Source: Bacteroidales bacterium (GTDB lineage Bacteria > Bacteroidota > Bacteroidia > Bacteroidales > Muribaculaceae). Taken from it: 19,691 nt of DNA. Shown here in pieces: positions 5,902-14,496 of the stretch. The notes beneath the pieces were generated by a model. The model did no database searches. It worked only from the letters and a program-made list of their open reading frames with translations, and was not told where the DNA came from. A program made the translations under genes and the position numbers. How positions within the stretch are numbered: position 1 is the first letter of the stretch; every line of letters starts with the position of its first letter. The DNA lies in NCBI GenBank assembly GCA_004553485.1, contig SFLG01000030.1, positions 1 through 19,691 on the forward strand, in the 5' to 3' direction.

Positions 5902-7026
5902 ATGAAATTCAACGTTCCAAGCAAGACATTCTACACCTCGGCTTCGGCAGTCATCAAGGTTATCAACCCCAAAAGCCCGATGACCATTCTGGCAAACTTC
6001 CTGCTTACCCTTAAGGACAACGAGCTAATTATCAGTGGATCGGACATCGAGAACTCGGTGTCGGCCCATATCGAAGTCAAGGAGAGCGAAGGCAGCGGCA
6101 GTGTATGTGTCGATGCAAAGAGACTTGTCGAACTGCTCAAGGAGATACCCGACCAGGGCATCGAAGTCAACCTTGAGGACGGAAAGGCAACCATCAAATA
6201 TTCGAGCGGCGCCTGCGAGTTTACATATATCGACGGCGTGGAATATCCTCAGACCAAGAAAGACGAGAACGAGGGCGAGCCGGTGAGCTTCACCGTCCCC
6301 GGCGAGATTTTGCGCAAGGGTATCGACTACACCCTTTTCGCCGCCGCCACCGAAGACTACCGCCCGATAATGATGGGCGTGCTCTTCGATGTCAAGGAGG
6401 ACCGCATGGTCTTCGCCACCACCGACACGCGCAAGCTCGTGAAATACGAGAATGCCAACTGCGCCCCCGGCGTCGCCGTCAGCCGCGTCATCCCTCCCAA
6501 GCCCTGTTCGGTTCTGCGCAGCATCTACAGCGGTGAGGGCGAGGTCAAGGTGACCTTCACCTCGAAGAGCGCCACCTTCGAGAACGACAGCTTCAGCTTC
6601 AACTGCCGTCTCCTCCAGGGCAGCTTCCCCGACTACAACCGCGTCATCCCCCGCAACAACAACCTGTTGCTCACCGTCGACCGCCAGCAGCTACTCAGCT
6701 CGGTGCGCCGTGTTGGTCTGTGCGTAAGCCAGGACTACGGCCTGGAGAAATTCCTCATCACCCCCGACCGCGTAGAGATAAAGAGCCAGGACCCCAACCT
6801 GCTCACCCAGGCACACGAAGAGATGACCTGCTCCTTCTCGGGCCAGCGCCTTGTCATCGGCTTCAGCGCACCCCTCCTCACCGAGATACTCAGCGTCCTC
6901 CCCACCGACGACATCACCATCGCCCTGGCCGACTCGGGCCGTCCCGGCCTCTTCCAGCCCGGCAAGGACGAGGAGGGTACCTCGCTGATCATGCTGCTGA
7001 TGCCCATGGCCTGCGGCGAATTCTAA
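5902..7026 (+). CDS. dnaN: DNA polymerase III beta subunit (sliding clamp)
   Basis: Forms the ring-shaped dimer that holds DNA polymerase III on DNA and recruits repair proteins. 374 residues, within the usual 366-380. It starts MKFNVPSKTFYTSASAVIKV and has the typical three-domain pattern: NPKSPMTILANFLL in domain 1, then domain 2 with TEDYRPIMMGVLFDV and ATTDTRKLVKYE, then domain 3 with SFPDYNRVIPRNNN, and the C-terminal ending LLMPMACGEF, close to the family's MPMR-type end that forms part of the partner-binding pocket. It is not next to dnaA in this window, as is common in Bacteroidota. It opens a co-directional block with the exonuclease, coaBC, the DUF4835 gene, recN and rlmB. The leader is long and GC-rich. 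Confidence 0.96.
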   Translation: MKFNVPSKTFYTSASAVIKVINPKSPMTILANFLLTLKDNELIISGSDIENSVSAHIEVKESEGSGSVCVDAKRLVELLKEIPDQGIEVNLEDGKATIKYSSGACEFTYIDGVEYPQTKKDENEGEPVSFTVPGEILRKGIDYTLFAAATEDYRPIMMGVLFDVKEDRMVFATTDTRKLVKYENANCAPGVAVSRVIPPKPCSVLRSIYSGEGEVKVTFTSKSATFENDSFSFNCRLLQGSFPDYNRVIPRNNNLLLTVDRQQLLSSVRRVGLCVSQDYGLEKFLITPDRVEIKSQDPNLLTQAHEEMTCSFSGQRLVIGFSAPLLTEILSVLPTDDITIALADSGRPGLFQPGKDEEGTSLIMLLMPMACGEF

Positions 7027-7086
7027 GAGCCCTGAACTTTAACGAGATACGCGGCGGTATGACGCCGTCAGTCAAAATAGCAAAAG

Positions 7087-7851
7087 ATGAAACTGAAACT
7101 TAACCGTCCCCTGGTCTTCTTCGACCTCGAGACCACCGGAGTCAACCTCACCGCCGACCGCATCGTCGAGATAAGCACCGTCAAGCTTATGCCCGACGGC
7201 ACAATCGAGGAGCGCACCCGCCGCATCAACCCCGAGATGCACATCCCCGAAGCCGCCACCGCCGTCCACCACATCAAGGACGAGGACGTGCGCAACGAGC
7301 CCACCTTCAAGCAGGTGGCCAAGTCGCTGGCGCGCATGCTCGAGGGCTGTGACCTTGCCGGCTTCAACTCGAACCGCTTCGACATCCCCATGCTCGACCA
7401 GGAATTTCAGCGCGCCAACGTCGACTTCGACTTCTCCAAGGCACGCTTTGTCGACGTCCAGACCATCTTCCACAAGCGCGAGCCGCGCAACCTCGTCGCC
7501 GCGTACAAGTTCTACTGCGATAAGGACCTTGAGGGTGCCCACAGCGCCAACGCCGACACCAAGGCCACCTACGAGGTGCTCCTTGCACAGCTCGACCGCT
7601 ACGAGGACCTGCCCACCGACATCGACGGCCTCAGCAACTACTCGTCGCAGAACCGCAACGTCGACTTCACCGGCCGCCTTGTGTACGACGACAAGAAGCG
7701 CGAGATCATCAACTTCGGCAAGTACAAGGGACGTGTTGCCGAAGAGGTGCTGGCCCAGGACCCCGGCTACTACGGCTGGATTATGCAGGGCGACTTCACC
7801 AAGAACACCAAAGACTGTTTTACGCGCATACGTATGCGCCTGAAAAAGTAA
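7087..7851 (+). CDS. DnaQ-like 3'-5' exonuclease (DEDDh)
   Basis: 254 residues. The N-terminal RNase T/DnaQ domain shows all three exonuclease motifs: FFDLETTG (Asp13, Glu15), GFNSNRFDIPML (Asp99) and HSANADTKAT (His152, Asp157), making it a DEDDh enzyme that removes nucleotides from 3' ends with two metal ions. The C-terminus contains FGKYKGRVAEEVLAQDPGYYGWIMQG, a small domain also found at the end of ExoX-type exonucleases. It could be the proofreading subunit of DNA polymerase III or a repair exonuclease; the extra C-terminal domain favours the second, while the position 60 bases after dnaN suggests a link to replication. The stop is 4 bases before the coaBC start, so the two are likely translated from one message. 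Confidence 0.9.
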   Translation: MKLKLNRPLVFFDLETTGVNLTADRIVEISTVKLMPDGTIEERTRRINPEMHIPEAATAVHHIKDEDVRNEPTFKQVAKSLARMLEGCDLAGFNSNRFDIPMLDQEFQRANVDFDFSKARFVDVQTIFHKREPRNLVAAYKFYCDKDLEGAHSANADTKATYEVLLAQLDRYEDLPTDIDGLSNYSSQNRNVDFTGRLVYDDKKREIINFGKYKGRVAEEVLAQDPGYYGWIMQGDFTKNTKDCFTRIRMRLKK

Positions 7852-7855
7852 GAGG

Positions 7856-9058
7856 ATGCTGAAAGGCAAGCACATAGTATTGGGCATAACCGGTGGCATC
7901 GCCGCCTACAAGAGCGTGCAGCTGCTGCGGCTGCTGGTAAAGGCCGGCGCCGAAGTGCAGGTTGTTATAACGCCCAACGGCAAGGAATTCATCACCCCGG
8001 TGACCTTGTCGGCACTGTCGGGAAAGCCCGTGATAAGCGAATTCTTCACCGCCAACACCGGCGAGTGGCACTCACACGTCGACCTGGGTCTCTGGGCCGA
8101 CGCGATGGTGATTGCCCCCGCGACGGCCAGCACAATAGGCAAGATGGCCAACGGCGTGGCCGACAACATGCTGGTCACCACCTACCTGTCGGCCAAGGCT
8201 CCGGTTTTTGTGTGTCCGGCGATGGACCTCGACATGATGGCGCACCCGTCGACGACGCGCAACCTCGAGCTGCTGCGGTCGTACGGCAACCACATCATCG
8301 AGGCCGCCAGCGGCGAGCTTGCCAGTCACCTCACCGGCAAGGGCCGCATGCAGGAGCCCGAAAAGATTGTCGCCGTCCTCGACGAATTCTTTGACCGCGC
8401 CGCCGACAAAAGCCTCAAAGGTAAAAAAATTGTTATAACTGCCGGTCCGACATACGAAGCCATTGACCCTGTGCGTTTTATTGGTAACCACTCGACCGGA
8501 AAGATGGGCTTTGCCATCGCCGACGAGGCCGCGCGCCGCGGCGCCGACGTCACCGTAGTCGCCGGCCCGGTGCAGGTAAAGGCCACCGAGCCGTCGGTGC
8601 AGACCATCCCCGTCACCTCGGCACGCGAGATGCTGGAGGCGACACAGGCACGGGCAACCGATGCCGACATCGTCATCTTCGCCGCCGCCGTCGCCGACTA
8701 CGCTCCCGCCGAATTCCACGACACCAAAATCAAACGCGAGGAGGACGGCATCGACTGCATACGCCTCGTCAAGAACCCCGACATCGCCGCAACGGTGGCG
8801 TCAGCAAAGAAATCCGGCCAGGTGATGTGCGGTTTTGCCCTTGAGACCGACCACGAGATGGAGCACGCCTCGGCAAAGCTGGAGCGCAAGCACCTCGACG
8901 CCATAGTCCTCAACTCGCTGAGAGACAAAGGCGCGGGCTTTGGTACCGACACCAATAAGGTCACCATCGTCACCTCCGCCGGCAAGGAGTACCGGTCCGG
9001 GCTGAAGAGCAAGGCCGACGTCGCCGCCGACATCCTCGATGTCCTTGGCGCGATGTGA
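7856..9058 (+). CDS. coaBC: bifunctional phosphopantothenoylcysteine decarboxylase / phosphopantothenate--cysteine ligase
   Basis: Catalyses two successive steps of coenzyme A synthesis: CTP-dependent joining of cysteine to 4'-phosphopantothenate (CoaB, C-terminal) and FMN-dependent decarboxylation (CoaC, N-terminal). 400 residues. The CoaC half has GITGGIAAYKS (10-20), the His in HSHVDL (His74) and APATASTIGKMANG. The CoaB half has ITAGPTYEAIDPVRFIGN, HSTGKMG, AAAVADYAP and KIKRE. Two CoaC positions differ from the textbook enzyme: PAMD replaces PAMN (Asn125 in E. coli), and ELAS replaces the QAC that carries Cys158. I believe this is shared by Bacteroidota homologues, but could not align them. 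The ATG is preceded by AAGAGG, one of the few Shine-Dalgarno-like sequences here. Confidence 0.95.
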   Translation: MLKGKHIVLGITGGIAAYKSVQLLRLLVKAGAEVQVVITPNGKEFITPVTLSALSGKPVISEFFTANTGEWHSHVDLGLWADAMVIAPATASTIGKMANGVADNMLVTTYLSAKAPVFVCPAMDLDMMAHPSTTRNLELLRSYGNHIIEAASGELASHLTGKGRMQEPEKIVAVLDEFFDRAADKSLKGKKIVITAGPTYEAIDPVRFIGNHSTGKMGFAIADEAARRGADVTVVAGPVQVKATEPSVQTIPVTSAREMLEATQARATDADIVIFAAAVADYAPAEFHDTKIKREEDGIDCIRLVKNPDIAATVASAKKSGQVMCGFALETDHEMEHASAKLERKHLDAIVLNSLRDKGAGFGTDTNKVTIVTSAGKEYRSGLKSKADVAADILDVLGAM

Positions 9059-9123
9059 GCGCGCGGGCACGACGCATCCTGGTCTTTTCGAAAATCGCGG
9101 GTGGTAGAAGCATTTTTACGCAC

Positions 9124-10044
9124 ATGATACTAAGCATTAAACCCATACTTGTGGCGGCGGCGCTGGCGATTACCGGCGCCGGTGTCAGCCATGCCCAGGA
9201 GCTCAACTGCAAGGTCGAAGTCAACAGCGACAAGGTGCAGGGCACCAACAAATCGGTGTTCCTGACTCTCCAGCAGGCCATCACCGAATATATGAACACT
9301 AACACCTTCTCGCGCGCCCAATACGCTGCCAACGAGAAGATTGACTGCCGCATCTTCATCACCATCAACGAGGTGAACGACCAGACCTTCACCGGCGACC
9401 TGCAGGTGCAGATGACGCGTCCGGCCTACAACTCGGCCTATACCACCACCGTCCTCAACTTCAAGGACACAAAAATCGACTTCCAGTATCAGGAGAACGA
9501 GCAGCTCGTCTTCTCCGACAACCAGATGGAGAGCCAGCTGACGGCCATCCTCAACTTCTATGCCTACCTCTTCCTCGCCCTCGACAGCGACACCTTCGCT
9601 CCCAACGGCGGCGAGGTGTACTACGACCGCCTCAAGCAGATTGTGCAGTGGGCGCAGTCGTCGGGCGAACCGGGTTGGAAGGCCTTTGAGGACACCAAGA
9701 ACCGCAGCGCCGTGCTGTCGTCGCTCACCGACGACAATACCAAGATAATACGCGACCTGTATTACCGCTACCACCGCCGCGGCCTGGACGAAATGGCGAC
9801 CTCTCCCGACAAGGGACGCGCCAACATCACCGACGCGCTGGCCGACCTGACTGCCGTTTTCAAAGCCGCGCCGATGTCGGTGGCCCTTTCGATGTGGAAA
9901 GATGCCAAGCTAGACGAGCTGGTCAACGTCTATTCAAAGGCGCCGGCCGAAGAGCGGCAGAAGGTGTACGACCTGCTCGAGCCCATATATCCCACCGAAC
10001 AGGACAGGCTGGAGAAAATCAGGCTGGGCGACCAGACAAAGTGA
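9124..10044 (+). CDS. DUF4835 family secreted protein (PorD-like)
   Basis: 306 residues from the ATG at 9124. Residues 1-24 are a signal peptide (MILSIKPILVAAALAITG, with cleavage likely after SHA), so the protein is exported to the periplasm or outer membrane. The mature part begins ELNCKVEVNSDKVQG and includes QMTRPAYNSAY, FYAYLFLALDSDTFAPNGG and RAVLS-type helical stretches, the pattern of the DUF4835 family of Bacteroidota. Some databases name this family PorD and link it to type IX secretion; I cannot confirm that role here and see no other type IX gene in the window. A GTG at 9055 overlapping the coaBC stop would give a longer frame but no signal peptide at the N-terminus, so I reject it. 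Order coaBC, DUF4835, recN is typical for Bacteroidales. Confidence 0.85.
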   Translation: MILSIKPILVAAALAITGAGVSHAQELNCKVEVNSDKVQGTNKSVFLTLQQAITEYMNTNTFSRAQYAANEKIDCRIFITINEVNDQTFTGDLQVQMTRPAYNSAYTTTVLNFKDTKIDFQYQENEQLVFSDNQMESQLTAILNFYAYLFLALDSDTFAPNGGEVYYDRLKQIVQWAQSSGEPGWKAFEDTKNRSAVLSSLTDDNTKIIRDLYYRYHRRGLDEMATSPDKGRANITDALADLTAVFKAAPMSVALSMWKDAKLDELVNVYSKAPAEERQKVYDLLEPIYPTEQDRLEKIRLGDQTK

Positions 10045-10080
10045 GTCTCGCGGCAGCCCGTCATTAACATAAGTACTTGA

Positions 10081-10181
10081 CCGCAAACGCCAAGGCGACA
10101 GCTTAATGCGCAAACACCAAGGCGACAGCTTAATGCACAAACACTAAGGAGACAGCTTGCCGCGCAAACACCAAGGCGACC
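10081..10181. repeat. 27-base tandem repeat (about 3.7 copies) upstream of recN
   Basis: Copies lie at 10081-10107, 10108-10134, 10135-10161 and a partial one at 10162-10181. The core of the unit is CAAACACCAAGGCGACAGCTT. Copies 1, 2 and 4 are nearly identical; copy 3 differs at about four to five positions. There is no non-repeat spacer, so this is a minisatellite and not a CRISPR. The unit is a multiple of three, so frames stay open across it on both strands, but no start or family supports translation. Confidence 0.92.
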
Positions 10182-10217
10182 GGCGGTGCAAGCTATAACA
10201 CAGTCAGTAGACAACGG

Positions 10218-11882
10218 ATGATTGAAAGTCTGCACATATCAAATTACGCCCTCATCGAAAACATCGATATCGTTTTCGACCGCGGGCTGAACATCATAAC
10301 CGGCGAGACCGGCGCCGGCAAGTCCATTATCCTTGGCGCTTTAGGGCTGGTGATGGGCGAGAGGGCCGATATGAGCGCCAAAAGGAATGCCGAGGCAAAG
10401 ACGGTCGTCGAGGCCGTTTTTGACATATCGGGCCTTGACGACATCAACGGCTACCTCGAGGCCAACGACCTTGATACAAATCCCGGACAGGTGATACTCC
10501 GGCGCGAGCTCACGCGCGGTGGGGGCAGCCGTGCCTTTGTCAACGACACGCCGGTGCGCCTCGACCAGCTGCGCGAGGTGTCGGTGCGCCTGCTCGACAT
10601 CCACTCGCAGCATCAGAACCTCCTGCTTGCCGACCCCGCCTTCCAGCTTTCGGTGCTCGACGCCGTGGCCGGCAACGAGGAGTTGGCGGCACGTTACCGC
10701 GAGGCTTATACGGCCTATCGCGCCGCTTTGGGCAAATACCGCCGCACCGAGGACATGCTGCGCCGCAACCGCTCGGAGGAGGAATATCTGTCGTTTCAGC
10801 TGCGCCAGCTCGACGAGCTCGCCCTGAAAGAGGGCGAGCAGGAGCAGCTCGAAAAAGAGCGGCGGCTCCTTGCCGATGCCGGCCAGATAAAGGAGTCGGT
10901 GGGCCAGGCCATCGGCGCCCTCACCGACGGTGCGTCGGTGTCCGAGGCGCTGACAAGGGCCGGTGCCGTACTGCAGCACCTCGAAGACGTGTATTCGGAG
11001 GCTGCCGAGATGAGCGAAAGGCTCGAGGCCGCACGTCTTGAGATTGACGACGTCATCGAAAGCCTGAGCCGGTTCGAGTACGGCCTGAAGGCTGACCCCA
11101 CGGCGCTCGAAGAGGTGGAGGAACGCCTCAGCGCCATCTATTCGCTTGAGACAAAACACCATGTCGACGACGATAAGGGACTTATCGCCCTGCGCGAGCA
11201 GCTGCGCGAGCAACTTGCCACCATCGCCAGTGGCGACGAGGCGCTGAGCGAGCTGGAGACGGCGGCGAAGAAGGCCAAGAAAGAGGCTGTGCTGCTGGCC
11301 CGCGAGCTCAGCGAGAAGCGCAAGGCCGCGGCTGTCGACCTGGCCGAAAGGCTGCAGGAGAGGGCGCGCCCTCTGGGGATGTCGAACCTACGCTGCGAAA
11401 TTGCCGTCAACCAGGACAAACTGTCGCCTTCGGGCATTGACAAGGTGGACTACCTGTTCGCTTTCAACAAGAACAGCGCGCCCCTGCCGGTGGGCAAAAC
11501 GGCCTCCGGAGGCGAGATTTCGCGCGTGATGCTTGCCCTCAAGAGTCTGATAGCCGAGCAGATGCACCTGCCGACGCTGATTTTCGACGAGGTCGACACC
11601 GGCGTCTCGGGCGACATTGCCGGCCGCATAGGCCTGATGATGACCGACATGGCCCGCCACGCTCAGCTGATAACGATAACCCATCTGCCCCAGGTTGCCG
11701 CACGCGGCAGCCGGCATCTCAAAGTGTTCAAGCGCGACAACGAGCTTGCCACCCTGACCGAAATAAAGGTACTCGACAACGAAGGGCGCCGTGCCGAGCT
11801 GGCGCTGATGCTCAGCGGCGACGCCACCGACGCCACCGCTCTCGCCGCCGCCGACACGTTGCTGAAGTCAAAGACAAACTGA
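10218..11882 (+). CDS. recN: DNA repair protein RecN
   Basis: SMC-like ATPase that acts in double-strand-break repair and recombination. 554 residues, the usual length. Motifs: LHISNYALIENIDIVF at the start, Walker A GETGAGKS (29-36), a long Glu/Leu/Arg-rich coiled-coil region in the middle (about 170-370), the ABC signature TASGGEISRVMLALK, Walker B LIFDEVDTGVSG and the final ITHLPQVAARG with the switch histidine. It follows the DUF4835 gene by 173 bases that are largely taken up by the 27-base tandem repeat, with no recognisable promoter box. The rlmB gene starts 10 bases after its stop, so the two are probably one transcript. Confidence 0.96.
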   Translation: MIESLHISNYALIENIDIVFDRGLNIITGETGAGKSIILGALGLVMGERADMSAKRNAEAKTVVEAVFDISGLDDINGYLEANDLDTNPGQVILRRELTRGGGSRAFVNDTPVRLDQLREVSVRLLDIHSQHQNLLLADPAFQLSVLDAVAGNEELAARYREAYTAYRAALGKYRRTEDMLRRNRSEEEYLSFQLRQLDELALKEGEQEQLEKERRLLADAGQIKESVGQAIGALTDGASVSEALTRAGAVLQHLEDVYSEAAEMSERLEAARLEIDDVIESLSRFEYGLKADPTALEEVEERLSAIYSLETKHHVDDDKGLIALREQLREQLATIASGDEALSELETAAKKAKKEAVLLARELSEKRKAAAVDLAERLQERARPLGMSNLRCEIAVNQDKLSPSGIDKVDYLFAFNKNSAPLPVGKTASGGEISRVMLALKSLIAEQMHLPTLIFDEVDTGVSGDIAGRIGLMMTDMARHAQLITITHLPQVAARGSRHLKVFKRDNELATLTEIKVLDNEGRRAELALMLSGDATDATALAAADTLLKSKTN

Positions 11883-11892
11883 CATAAACAAT

Positions 11893-12651
11893 ATGGAACC
11901 TACCGACTACATCTACGGCCTCAGACCTGTAATAGAGGCTATCAACGCCGAAAAAGAGATAGACAAGATATTCATCAGTAAGGACTTGCAGGGCGACCTC
12001 GCCACCGAGCTGAACCAGCTTCTGCGCCAGCACCGCGATATCGTTGTGCAGCGTGTCCCCGTCGAAAAGCTCAACCGCATCACGCGCCGCAACCATCAGG
12101 GCGTCATCGCCATCATGTCGGCCGTTACCTACCTCAAGCTGGACGACCTTGTGCCCCAGCTGTACGAGGACGGCCGGCTGCCCTTCCTCGTGGCCCTCGA
12201 CGGCATAACCGACGTGCGCAACTTCGGAGCCATTGCCCGTACCGCCGAATGTGTCGGTGCGGACGCGCTGGTGATACCTATGCGCGGTAGCGTCAGTGTC
12301 GGCGGCGATGCCGTCAAGACGTCGGCCGGTGCGCTCAGCTATCTTCCCGTATGCCGCGAGCGTAACCTTGCCGGTGCGCTGCGCTTCCTCAAAAACAATG
12401 GCTATCAGGTTGTTGCCGTCAGCGAGAAGGCCGACGTGAATTATACGCTGGCCGAGTACACCGGTCCCGTTGTCCTTGTCATGGGGGCCGAGGATGTCGG
12501 TATATCGCCCGAGGTGATGGCTGAGTGCGACACACGAGTATCGCTGCCGATGTTTGGCCACATCGGTTCGCTCAATGTCAGCGTTGCCGCCGCCATTATG
12601 ATGTACGAGGTTGTACGCCAGCGCCTTGCCGCCGACATGGAGGTGATTTGA
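11893..12651 (+). CDS. rlmB: 23S rRNA 2'-O-methyltransferase RlmB-type (SPOUT/TrmH family)
   Basis: 252 residues. The N-terminal substrate-binding domain shows YIYGLRPVIEAI and NHQGVIAIMSAV (67-78). The SPOUT methyltransferase domain has motif 1 DVRNFGAIARTAE (107-119, with catalytic Asn110 and Arg116), motif 2 VVLVMGAEDVGIS (193-205) and motif 3 LPMFGHIGSLNVSVAAAI (218-235), which forms the S-adenosylmethionine knot. RlmB methylates the ribose of a guanosine in 23S rRNA; TrmH-family members also act on tRNA, so the exact target is inferred from the presence of the N-terminal domain. It is convergent with tatD, with 52 bases between the stops. Confidence 0.9.
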   Translation: MEPTDYIYGLRPVIEAINAEKEIDKIFISKDLQGDLATELNQLLRQHRDIVVQRVPVEKLNRITRRNHQGVIAIMSAVTYLKLDDLVPQLYEDGRLPFLVALDGITDVRNFGAIARTAECVGADALVIPMRGSVSVGGDAVKTSAGALSYLPVCRERNLAGALRFLKNNGYQVVAVSEKADVNYTLAEYTGPVVLVMGAEDVGISPEVMAECDTRVSLPMFGHIGSLNVSVAAAIMMYEVVRQRLAADMEVI

Positions 12652-12703
12652 ACGTGACGGTCGTTGCCGGCATCGCGCCGGAATTGCCGCCGTTCAGAGT
12701 CGC

Positions 12704-13504
12704 TTAAAATTTGAACAGGTCTACCGAATTGCGTGCCGTGGTTTCTGCCACGGCACTTGTCGTTGTGCCCAGGATGTCGGCGATTTTTGCGGCGACGTAG
12801 GGCAGGTACGACGGCTCGTTGCGACGTCCGCGCAGGGGCACGGGAGCGAGGTAGGGGGCGTCGGTCTCGAGCAGGATGCGGTCGAGACCGATTTCGGGGA
12901 TGACGTCGGCCAGGCCCGAGTTTTTGAAGGTGACGATACCGTTGATGCCGAAGTAGTGGTCGCCGCGGCGGCGTATGGCGCGCACGTCATCGACGGTGCC
13001 GCCGAAGCAGTGGAAGTCGCACCGCAGGGCCGGGAAGCGCTCGAGCACCTCGAGCACCTGAGGCAGCCCTTTGCGGCAGTGGATGATGACGGGCAGGGCA
13101 GTCGCGTCGGCAAGCTGAAGCTGCTGCTCGAACACAATCATCTGCTCGCGCTCGTAGGTGGCGTCCCAGTACAGGTCGATGCCGATTTCGCCCACGGCGA
13201 TGTAGTCGCCGCTGTGTCGCCGCAGCTCGTCAAGGACATCCTGCAGACGCGCCTGCCAGTTGGTGGCGTCGAATTCCTCGGGGTGCAGACCCATCGCCAT
13301 GCGCGTGTTGTCGGGCCACTGCGCGGCAAGGGCACGCATGGCGGCGACGCTGTCGACCGAGATGTTGGGCAAAATCATACGGGTGACGCCGGCGTCGAGG
13401 GCGCGTTGCATCACCTCGGCGCGGTCGGCGTCGAACTCGGGCACGTATGGGTGCGTGTGCGTGTCGGTGAAGTGCGGCATTGCGCCGTCCTGCCGTCCGT
13501 CCAT
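12704..13504 (-). CDS. tatD: TatD family metal-dependent deoxyribonuclease
   Basis: TIM-barrel metallohydrolase of the TatD group, reported to have 3'-5' DNase activity and D-aminoacyl-tRNA deacylase activity in some members. 266 residues from 13504. Metal-binding residues are visible: DTHTHPY (His16, His18), the Glu in VGEIGID, the His in VIIHCRKG, the His in DFHCFGG and the Asp in LLETDAPYLAP. The start ATG overlaps the stop of the upstream polyprenyl synthetase gene (TGATG at 13506-13502), suggesting translational coupling; an internal ATG at 13480 (MPHFTDTH) matches the usual N-terminus and is equally possible. Last gene of a three-gene minus-strand unit. A perfect 9-base inverted repeat near its 3' end (12733-12756) lies within the coding sequence. 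Confidence 0.92.
   Translation of the reverse strand: MDGRQDGAMPHFTDTHTHPYVPEFDADRAEVMQRALDAGVTRMILPNISVDSVAAMRALAAQWPDNTRMAMGLHPEEFDATNWQARLQDVLDELRRHSGDYIAVGEIGIDLYWDATYEREQMIVFEQQLQLADATALPVIIHCRKGLPQVLEVLERFPALRCDFHCFGGTVDDVRAIRRRGDHYFGINGIVTFKNSGLADVIPEIGLDRILLETDAPYLAPVPLRGRRNEPSYLPYVAAKIADILGTTTSAVAETTARNSVDLFKF
12733..12756. repeat. perfect 9-base inverted repeat within the tatD 3' end
   Basis: GTGCCGTGG (12733-12741) and CCACGGCAC (12748-12756) with a 6-base loop. Read on the plus strand it lies about 80 bases beyond the rlmB stop and is followed by TTGTCGTTGTG, so it might terminate rlmB transcription. No clean T-tract, so the function is uncertain. Confidence 0.45.
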
Positions 13505-14466
13505 CAGTTTACGCGCGTTGCCAGCGACCGGGTGAGGCCGGTAAGAATTTCTTTCTCCTCGTGGCCCAGACCTGTGCGGCTGAGGGCGTCGAGGGCCATG
13601 TTGCTGTAGACGCCGATGAGGTCGACGATGCGCTTGTCAAGCTCGAGCCGGCGGTAGACCTCGCGCACGTTCTTTACCTTGTCGTCCTCGTTGTACTTGC
13701 CGGCGATGGCCTCCTGCATGACACCGGACTCGTCCTCGTTGCAGGCCGAAATCCACAGCCACGTCTTCTTCTCGTTGAGGATGTCGCCGCCGGTCTCTTT
13801 GCCGAAGACCAGGGGGTCGCCGAAGGTGTCGAGGTAGTCGTCCTGAAGCTGGAAGGCGATGCCGAGGGACTCGCCGTATTCGTACAGGTCGTCCATCAGC
13901 TTCTCCGAGCCGCCGGCGGTGAGCACGCCCATGCGGCAGGCGCAGGCCAGGAGCACCGATGTCTTCAGCCTGATCATGTCGATGTATTCGGGGATGGTGA
14001 CGTCGAGGCGGCTCTCATAGTCCATGTCGAGCTGCTGGCCCTCGTAGACCTCGAGAGCGGTCTTGTTGAAGATGCTCATCACCTCGGGCAGGATGGCCTT
14101 GTCGCAGTCGCCCATAAGCTGCGAGGCCAGGGTGAGCATGGCGTCGCCGCTGAGGATGGCGGTGTTGCGGTTCCAGCGACGGTGAACGGTGGGGCGGCCG
14201 CGGCGCACCTCGGCGTTGTCCATCACGTCGTCGTGCAGGAGTGTGAAGTTGTGGAACATCTCCAGACCCAATGCCTGGGGCAACGATTTTTTGATGTCGC
14301 CGCCACAGGCTGCGGCGCAGGTAAGGAGCAGGGTGGGGCGCAGGCGCTTTCCGCCCGACTCCATGGTGTAGCGGATGGGGCCGTAAAGGCCTTCGGGTTT
14401 TGCGGGGATGGGCAAGTTTGCTATGCCCTGGTCGATTAGAGCAGAAATCTCTTTGAGGCTTACCAT
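13504..14466 (-). CDS. polyprenyl synthetase family protein (trans-prenyltransferase)
   Basis: Condenses isopentenyl diphosphate with allylic diphosphates to make longer isoprenoids. 320 residues. First Asp-rich motif LLHDDVMDNAEVRRG (Asp79, Asp80, Asp83) and second motif QLQDDYLDTFGD (Asp209, Asp210, Asp213), plus GGKRLRPTLLL (38-48), a basic diphosphate-binding site. Phe sits five residues before the first Asp; bulky residues there usually limit product length, which hints at a C15 to C20 product, but I cannot decide between farnesyl and geranylgeranyl diphosphate synthase. The start at 14466 (MVSLKEIS) is 30 bases after the stop of the lipoprotein gene; the stop overlaps the tatD start. 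Confidence 0.92.
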   Translation of the reverse strand: MVSLKEISALIDQGIANLPIPAKPEGLYGPIRYTMESGGKRLRPTLLLTCAAACGGDIKKSLPQALGLEMFHNFTLLHDDVMDNAEVRRGRPTVHRRWNRNTAILSGDAMLTLASQLMGDCDKAILPEVMSIFNKTALEVYEGQQLDMDYESRLDVTIPEYIDMIRLKTSVLLACACRMGVLTAGGSEKLMDDLYEYGESLGIAFQLQDDYLDTFGDPLVFGKETGGDILNEKKTWLWISACNEDESGVMQEAIAGKYNEDDKVKNVREVYRRLELDKRIVDLIGVYSNMALDALSRTGLGHEEKEILTGLTRSLATRVN

Positions 14467-14496
14467 ATATTATATGTGTGTCTTTTATGTCGGTTA

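Noticed and set aside
9055..9123. Earlier GTG start for the DUF4835 protein
   Set aside because: It would put 23 Arg-rich residues before a clear signal peptide and overlaps the coaBC stop.
10081..10181. CRISPR array
   Set aside because: Repeats are head-to-tail without unique spacers and there are no cas genes nearby.
10341..11213. Minus-strand open frame of 290 codons inside recN
   Set aside because: Fully contained in recN, no family features; a codon-bias shadow.
12652..12703. Terminator in the rlmB/tatD convergent gap
   Set aside because: Only a short CCGGC/GCCGG pairing and no T-tract; too weak to call.
13480..14439. Long plus-strand open frame (about 319 codons) opposite the polyprenyl synthetase gene
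   Set aside because: It mirrors a gene with both Asp-rich motifs intact; its own translation is Val/Ala/Gly/His-rich with no recognisable motif. Long antisense frames are expected in GC-rich DNA.
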